Source: a virus
Length of the DNA stretch: 64,000 nucleotides
Strand: one strand, 5' to 3'
IMG/VR virus record: IMGVR_UViG_3300007516_000010
Location: 32,942-96,941 of that record
Position numbers and translations under genes: made by a program. Positions 59,807 through 64,000 of this stretch are shown one piece after another; within the stretch, counting starts at the first letter, position 1, and each line of letters starts with the position of its first letter. The notes beneath the pieces were generated by a model. The model made no database searches. It was not told the DNA's origin and saw only the letters and a program-made list of their open reading frames with translations.

Positions 59807-60091
59807 ATGACAATCTCATACGTCGCGAAAATCGAACCGATCACCGGCGTACTGAGAGTTTACGAATCGGACCAAGCAACCGACCAAGACGAATACCTTT
59901 TCGCGGCAACGGTGGTTTGGCTGAACGACAAGACGATTGAATTAAAGGGCGTGACAAGTGCCGGACTGCCATTGATCGACGGCATTAAAGCACTAAGAGC
60001 CGAAGCCAGGAAACTAGGGATCGAAACAATATGTTGGGAACGTAGGCAGCCTGGAAAGCCGAGTAAGATGGTCTCGATTCGGGTGAAGTGA
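59807..60091 (+). CDS. Conserved small phage protein
   Basis: A 94-residue protein (VAKIEPITGVLRVYESDQAT, then FAATVVWLNDKTIELKGVTS) of a small family common in phages, with a C-terminal ETICWERRQPGK step. Function unknown. Its stop overlaps the next start. Confidence 0.6.
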   Translation: MTISYVAKIEPITGVLRVYESDQATDQDEYLFAATVVWLNDKTIELKGVTSAGLPLIDGIKALRAEARKLGIETICWERRQPGKPSKMVSIRVK

Positions 60092-60621
60092 TGGAACCTA
60101 CACTTGAAGAAAAGTTTGACATGGTGGAAGGGCTGATCATCAAATCGTCACGAATGGTCCGCACGAACACGATGGAAGCCGAAGACGTGGCACAACTGCT
60201 ACGGATGAAACTAGTAAAAGCGGAACGTGCTTTTACGTGGCATGGTGAACCTCATGTCAAATGGCAATGGCTTAGTTTTGTTAAGTCGGTGATTCGTTTA
60301 GGACTGATGGAAATACGAGAAACAATTTATCGCACGGGACGCGGAAAGTTAGCAGAAGGGTTTCACCAAGAGCCTGAGCGAAACATGCTCGGTGAAACGC
60401 TGACAATTTACGACAACGAATACAAATCAATCGACTGGGAAGATTTGAAAGACAGAGCGAAAGACAATCCGGTAGCTTTGGCAAATCTGTTGTTTTTCGA
60501 AGGCAAGTCGTTTCAGGAAATCGCTGATATGTTCGGCAAGAAACCTAATACAATACGTCCCATGACGTGGGGCAAATACAAGCGACAAGCAATCGCTGAC
60601 ATAGAGCGGTACATGAACTGA
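60091..60621 (+). CDS. Sigma-70-like factor (ECF-type pattern)
   Basis: A 176-residue protein with the two-domain pattern of ECF-like sigma factors. An N-terminal sigma-2-like helix bundle (AEDVAQLLRMKLVKAERAF, then WLSFVKSVIRLGLMEIRETI) is followed by a linker. The C-terminal sigma-4-like helix-turn-helix is LLFFEGKSFQEIADMFGKKP with PNTIRPMTWGKYKRQ. Sigma factors guide RNA polymerase to promoters. Here it could act with the host or the phage polymerase. It is translationally coupled to the preceding gene and surrounded by virion genes, which would fit late control. Similarity is by pattern, not search. Confidence 0.6.
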   Translation: MEPTLEEKFDMVEGLIIKSSRMVRTNTMEAEDVAQLLRMKLVKAERAFTWHGEPHVKWQWLSFVKSVIRLGLMEIRETIYRTGRGKLAEGFHQEPERNMLGETLTIYDNEYKSIDWEDLKDRAKDNPVALANLLFFEGKSFQEIADMFGKKPNTIRPMTWGKYKRQAIADIERYMN

Positions 60622-60658
60622 CGATCTCGTACTTAGATAACACACAAGGAAAATAGAT

Positions 60659-60916
60659 ATGCCCTGGACAATAGATTTTAAGCAAGACACCGAGGCCAAA
60701 GGAATTGGCACAGCAACGGCAAACTATGTGGGTGCCGATGACGACTTAGGGATTTCATTTTCTATGTCAACACGACTTAACACAAACGATGGAGCAAGTA
60801 TTGATGCGTTTCTCGACGAAGCATTAGCAACGCTTGAGAAGCATCGATCAACCAGAGTCGAGAAGAATACAGTCATCGACAAACTGACCTTAATCCTCAA
60901 CGAGAAGACTAAATAA
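60659..60916 (+). CDS. Small hypothetical protein
   Basis: An 85-residue protein of unknown function. Beta strands (GTATANYVGADDDLGISFSM) precede a C-terminal helix (SIDAFLDEALATLEKHRS). ATG has AAGGAAA upstream; its stop overlaps the next start. Confidence 0.6.
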   Translation: MPWTIDFKQDTEAKGIGTATANYVGADDDLGISFSMSTRLNTNDGASIDAFLDEALATLEKHRSTRVEKNTVIDKLTLILNEKTK

Positions 60917-61198
60917 TGGCTGATGTAAAAATTGCATACGGCACAGCGGTTGATGCAACCATCACGCTGGCATCGCTGGACACGCTTAGCATGCGGGCAT
61001 GGCTACCGCGTGGCTGACTGGTGGATTGTGGACGAGACGTATCAACCAGCGGGCCGATTGATTGCACGATACGAAGCGGGGCGAGTGCAAGAGTTTACCT
61101 CGCAAACGATTGAAACGACTGAGACAAAAGTCGATCCCGAAATGACGGACAGAAGCAAATTGCCGCAGGACTTGCGGCGGAGTTATATGATCAAATGA
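60916..61198 (+). pseudogene. Broken fusion of two virion-type genes
   Basis: The start (MADVKIAYGTAVDATITLAS) matches the beginning of a common phage virion protein that is normally much longer. Here it stops at 61017 after 33 residues. From about 60990 a different frame continues with protein-like sequence (YRVADWWIVDETYQPAGRLI) and ends RSKLPQDLRRSYMIK at 61198. The join looks like an out-of-frame deletion between neighbouring genes. The same terminal piece is duplicated at 59755. Confidence 0.55.
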
Positions 61199-61590
61199 AT
61201 CTGCAAACACTAAAGACCGAACTGACTACCGATCCGCTTGCACGCGGATACGCGGCAATGGGAGACCAGGAGGCCGCAGTCTCGCTAAACACAAATGATC
61301 GTGAGCCGGAGCGTGACGACATCACCGCTGGCGTGCTTATGTCGGCTTTGGTGCTTGCCGAATACAACGCACTGACCGCCGTGGAACGCAGATACTTTGA
61401 TCTGTTGGTTTCCGCTGGCTCCGTCACGCTTAATTCCACGGTGCGGCAACAGATTCGAGCACTGTTCCCGCAAGGGACTCAGACGAAGCAAAACCTAAAC
61501 GGTGCTCTGAAACGAGTCGGCAGCCGTGCCGATGAGCTTGGCATTGGAAACGTAACCCCATCAGACATTGCGGATGCAAAGCGATTATGA
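61195..61590 (+). CDS. Phage protein, tandem paralogue A
   Basis: A 131-residue protein of a family common near phage tail genes. An N-terminal LKTELTTDPLARGYAAMGDQ motif leads into helices, ending VTPSDIADAKR. The next gene is a divergent copy with the same start and end motifs. Role unknown. Confidence 0.65.
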   Translation: MNLQTLKTELTTDPLARGYAAMGDQEAAVSLNTNDREPERDDITAGVLMSALVLAEYNALTAVERRYFDLLVSAGSVTLNSTVRQQIRALFPQGTQTKQNLNGALKRVGSRADELGIGNVTPSDIADAKRL

Positions 61591-62003
61591 ACAACGCCGA
61601 ACTACTAATCATCAAAGCGGAATTGACAAACGATCCGTTGACGCTTGGGCTGACAATTTTGTCAAGCGATGACGAAGCCAACGCAAATTTACTCAACGAG
61701 ATTCGCGAAACGATCCAGGTGTTTCGTGCGTCAGTTTCCAGCAATAACTTTTCAATCCCCGTTGCCGAATGGTCCGCGTTGAATGCAGGGCAGCAATCGT
61801 GGCTCGACAACCAGCTGAACGATGGCAGCGTCAATCCCGCTGTTTTTGCACCTGAGTTTGAAGCCATGTTTGCGGAGAACACCGCAGCACGTGCATCGTT
61901 TGCAGCGGTAGCGAAAGAGCCTGCAAGTCGTGCAAGGCAATTGCTGGATCGATACGTAAACCTAACCCCTAGCGATGTTGCGAATGCACGAAACGCGGTG
62001 TAA
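61587..62003 (+). CDS. Phage protein, tandem paralogue B
   Basis: A 138-residue protein paralogous to its upstream neighbour (IIKAELTNDPLTLGLTILSS at the start, LTPSDVANARNAV at the end). It overlaps the preceding stop by ATGA. The pair probably arose by duplication and divergence. Confidence 0.65.
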   Translation: MNNAELLIIKAELTNDPLTLGLTILSSDDEANANLLNEIRETIQVFRASVSSNNFSIPVAEWSALNAGQQSWLDNQLNDGSVNPAVFAPEFEAMFAENTAARASFAAVAKEPASRARQLLDRYVNLTPSDVANARNAV

Positions 62004-62005
62004 TC

Positions 62006-62683
62006 GTGGATCGAAATGAAATGTTGCTTCAGGTAACGCTGGAGCTGATAAGAAAAAGCGGGGTCCGCGAATGGGACTCTGAATTAGTGCGAATAGACCT
62101 TGGTCTAGCCGCCGTTGAAATTGTTGAAATTTTACTAGGTGAGTTTAACGCTATGGCATTACCAGACACATTTAAGGTTTCGGCCGGAACCGCACTAACG
62201 ATCAGAAACACGGGCGGCAGTGCGGCGTTATCGTTTGCCTCACTTGCCAACGGCAACGGCACTTCGGCAGGTGGAAGGCAATCCGCTACACTCGACCTTG
62301 GCGTATTGTGGGCACGGCTTTGGAGAATCAATACAGATTTTGAGCTGGCCGCAACACCCACGGCGGGAAACGCGATCAATTTGCTTGCTTCGTATCATTC
62401 GGCAACAGGTGCGGGACAAGGCAACACGTCTGGAAGCGATGCAGCGTACACGGGCTACAGCAATAACATCGATGCAGCAACAAGGCAGCTTGAGCTTATT
62501 GGAGCACACAATTGTACGTCGCAAGCCACGGCAACGGTACAAAGAGCCTTTGCTGGTATTTTCATGCCGAAAGGGCGTTATATGAATGTTGTAGTTGACA
62601 ACCGCAGCGGTGCAGCGTTCCACTCAACGGAAACCAATCAAGTCATCACGCTTACGCCGCTTGAAGAAACGGTAGAAGACTAA
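62006..62683 (+). CDS. Phage structural-type protein
   Basis: A 225-residue frame. From the internal ATG at 62153 (AGGTGAG upstream) the sequence is a beta-rich virion-type domain (GTALTIRNTGGSAALSFASL, then SYHSATGAGQGNTSGSD). The preceding 49 residues are a helical, acidic segment, and GTG at 62006 is a possible start, so nested products or an extended N-terminus are both possible. The last base overlaps the next ATG. Confidence 0.6.
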   Translation: MDRNEMLLQVTLELIRKSGVREWDSELVRIDLGLAAVEIVEILLGEFNAMALPDTFKVSAGTALTIRNTGGSAALSFASLANGNGTSAGGRQSATLDLGVLWARLWRINTDFELAATPTAGNAINLLASYHSATGAGQGNTSGSDAAYTGYSNNIDAATRQLELIGAHNCTSQATATVQRAFAGIFMPKGRYMNVVVDNRSGAAFHSTETNQVITLTPLEETVED

Positions 62684-63504
62684 TGCACATCCCTGGCACA
62701 TACGCTAACGGATTCGCACCACGCGACGGGATGCCGATGTATTCCTGGGCATGGAATAATTGCGTAGCTGCATTTAATCCGGCACTAGGCCCGACTGGCA
62801 TGACTATGCGAGACTGGAGTTTTTATAGAAATCATTGCCAGATCAACCCATCGCATTTTGAGGCTAATAGAGATTGGATTTTAGGGGAAGGTCAACACGC
62901 TTTTCGATCCACTGGTATAAATACGGGAATTAACTTTGGAAATGCCCCGCAGTACACGTTGACAAATCTTACAATGGCTATTTGGATTAAGGCGCGAGAA
63001 ACGCCTACTGATTTGGGTGCAATATTTTCAAAAGGATACCACGTGGGATCAGGCGTTCCTTATTTTCTTGACTTTCGTTCAGGTGTTATTGGAGGTGGAC
63101 TCTATCGCCAATCGGGAAACGCGACTGAGGCGATATCAACGACCACATCGGTGTCAAGCATCATTGGAAAATGGGTCCATGTCGGTTTGACGATGAGCGA
63201 TAAAGTTAGAATTTATCTAAACGGAAAAATGGAAAATGAAACTTCCAGAACATTAGTTGTCAACAACGCGATGACATTGCAGATTGGCGGCATTGATGGT
63301 TTAAGCCGTTTTTCTCCGATAGATTGGAAAGACGCAAGCCTCCATAATATAGCCATGCAGCCGAATCAAATGGCAACCCTCGCACTTCGCCCTGGCATCG
63401 CATACGAACTGGCACCACGTCGCCGCAATTCAACACAAGCAGAAGCGGAATTCAAGGCATACTGGGCCGCAAGACGTTCACAATTGATCGGTGGAGGATA
63501 CTAG
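62683..63504 (+). CDS. LamG/concanavalin-like virion protein
   Basis: A 273-residue protein with a LamG-type lectin-like domain at residues about 85-215: YTLTNLTMAIWIKARETPTD, WVHVGLTMSDKVRIYLNGKM and TLQIGGIDGLSRF. The C-terminus has the ELAPRRRN tail often seen after such domains in phage appendage proteins. LamG folds bind sugars or proteins, which fits a role in receptor contact or virion decoration. Confidence 0.7.
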   Translation: MHIPGTYANGFAPRDGMPMYSWAWNNCVAAFNPALGPTGMTMRDWSFYRNHCQINPSHFEANRDWILGEGQHAFRSTGINTGINFGNAPQYTLTNLTMAIWIKARETPTDLGAIFSKGYHVGSGVPYFLDFRSGVIGGGLYRQSGNATEAISTTTSVSSIIGKWVHVGLTMSDKVRIYLNGKMENETSRTLVVNNAMTLQIGGIDGLSRFSPIDWKDASLHNIAMQPNQMATLALRPGIAYELAPRRRNSTQAEAEFKAYWAARRSQLIGGGY

Positions 63505-63505
63505 A

Positions 63506-64000
63506 TTGTCATACCCAAGAAACAACGCCACGCCTGAGCCAGTCGCAATCGGTGCGGTGATTCAAATATCAGACGGAGCGGTGCAAACCTCTGGCGTCAC
63601 GGTGCGAATCAAGCCTATCGGTGTAGCCGAGGCTGATGGTGCAGGCACTACGGCATATAGCACGGATGGCATCGTTCTTTACACGCCTACGCAGGGCGAA
63701 ACAAACTACACATCTTTTATCCTGATCGCAAAGAAATCAGCGTGCATCCCCGTTGCGATGACAGTGGTAACGTCGGCATCGGCAGTGCCAGGCGTCGCAA
63801 CGCTTGCAGCAATAGTTCACACCGGGGCAACAATTCCAAACGCTCCGACTTCTGGCGATTTAACGACGACAATGAAAGCAAGCGTCAACGCCGAAGTATT
63901 AGACGTGCTCAACGTAGATACTTTTGCAGAGCTTGCAGCGGTGCCATCAGCGACAAGTTCGCTCAAAGATAAAATCACTTGGTTGTTTATGTGGGCAAGG
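63506..64000 (+). CDS. Phage appendage protein, cut by the right edge
   Basis: A partial protein of 165 codons starting at TTG 63506 with GGAGG upstream. It has a beta-sandwich beginning (AIGAVIQISDGAVQTSGVTV) and an ASVNAEVLDVLNVDTFAELA helix followed by SSLKDKITWLFMWAR, a pattern common at the ends of phage fibre proteins. Continuation lies outside the window. Confidence 0.65.
   Translation, partial: MSYPRNNATPEPVAIGAVIQISDGAVQTSGVTVRIKPIGVAEADGAGTTAYSTDGIVLYTPTQGETNYTSFILIAKKSACIPVAMTVVTSASAVPGVATLAAIVHTGATIPNAPTSGDLTTTMKASVNAEVLDVLNVDTFAELAAVPSATSSLKDKITWLFMWAR

Noticed and set aside
1-64000. Insertion sequences or transposase genes
   Set aside because: No transposase motif or flanked inverted-repeat element was seen; the only mobile-type structure is the attC-like array.

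Overview
The window is one contiguous stretch of a large, tightly packed virus genome, almost certainly a tailed phage. Nearly every gene is on the + strand, gaps are short, stop and start codons often overlap (ATGA), and most products are small proteins of unknown function. Recognisable phage-type genes are a portal-like protein, a GP88-family protein, an rIIB/rIIA-like pair, thymidylate synthase, DUF932-, DUF3310- and DUF4406-type proteins and LamG-type virion appendage proteins. No ribosomal, central-metabolic or replication genes of a cell are present. The host is inferred, weakly, to be a planctomycete: the cassette-associated sites near 47.4-49.2 kb look, from memory, like the attC-type repeats of that phylum.

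Layout. 0-7.7 kb: unknown proteins, the portal-like protein, a tRNA-like element and a long Gly/Ala- and Pro/Gln-rich protein. 7.9-9.6 kb: a glycosyltransferase-like and an epimerase-like gene. 9.7-14.9 kb: a 2H phosphoesterase-like protein (possible anti-CBASS), GP88 and rIIB/rIIA-like genes. 14.9-23.7 kb: a run of Gly-rich, hydrophobic-segment proteins leading into the largest gene, a fused RNA polymerase beta plus N-terminal beta-prime subunit interrupted by an intein at the catalytic centre. 23.7-47.1 kb: an accessory region of small genes with a metallophosphoesterase, SprT-like peptidase, secreted HAD-like protein, ThyA, sulfotransferase, three further glycosyltransferase-type genes (two of them here, one near 57 kb), a Nudix-like and a GNAT protein. 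47.4-49.5 kb: four attC-like sites alternating with small genes, an integron-cassette-like island. 49.5-57.8 kb: more small genes, then the C-terminal half of beta-prime (bridge helix and trigger loop), a 787-residue unknown protein and a virion-type cluster. 57.8-64 kb: appendage/tail-type proteins, a small sigma-like factor, a broken gene and two LamG/appendage genes, the last running off the right edge.

How the parts work together. The two polymerase genes jointly encode all the conserved beta/beta-prime core motifs. They are split as in cyanobacteria and chloroplasts (gamma plus beta-prime), with both zinc sites absent. This implies a phage-specific multisubunit polymerase. A sigma-like protein is encoded at 60.1 kb. 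A family of 12 intergenic palindromes, with the core CGACAAAATCGATTTTGTCG, recurs about every 1-9 kb, three times exactly 30 nt before a start codon. This is a plausible regulon-wide operator, RNA-processing or partition signal. Whether polymerase, sigma-like protein and palindromes form one transcription system is inference only.
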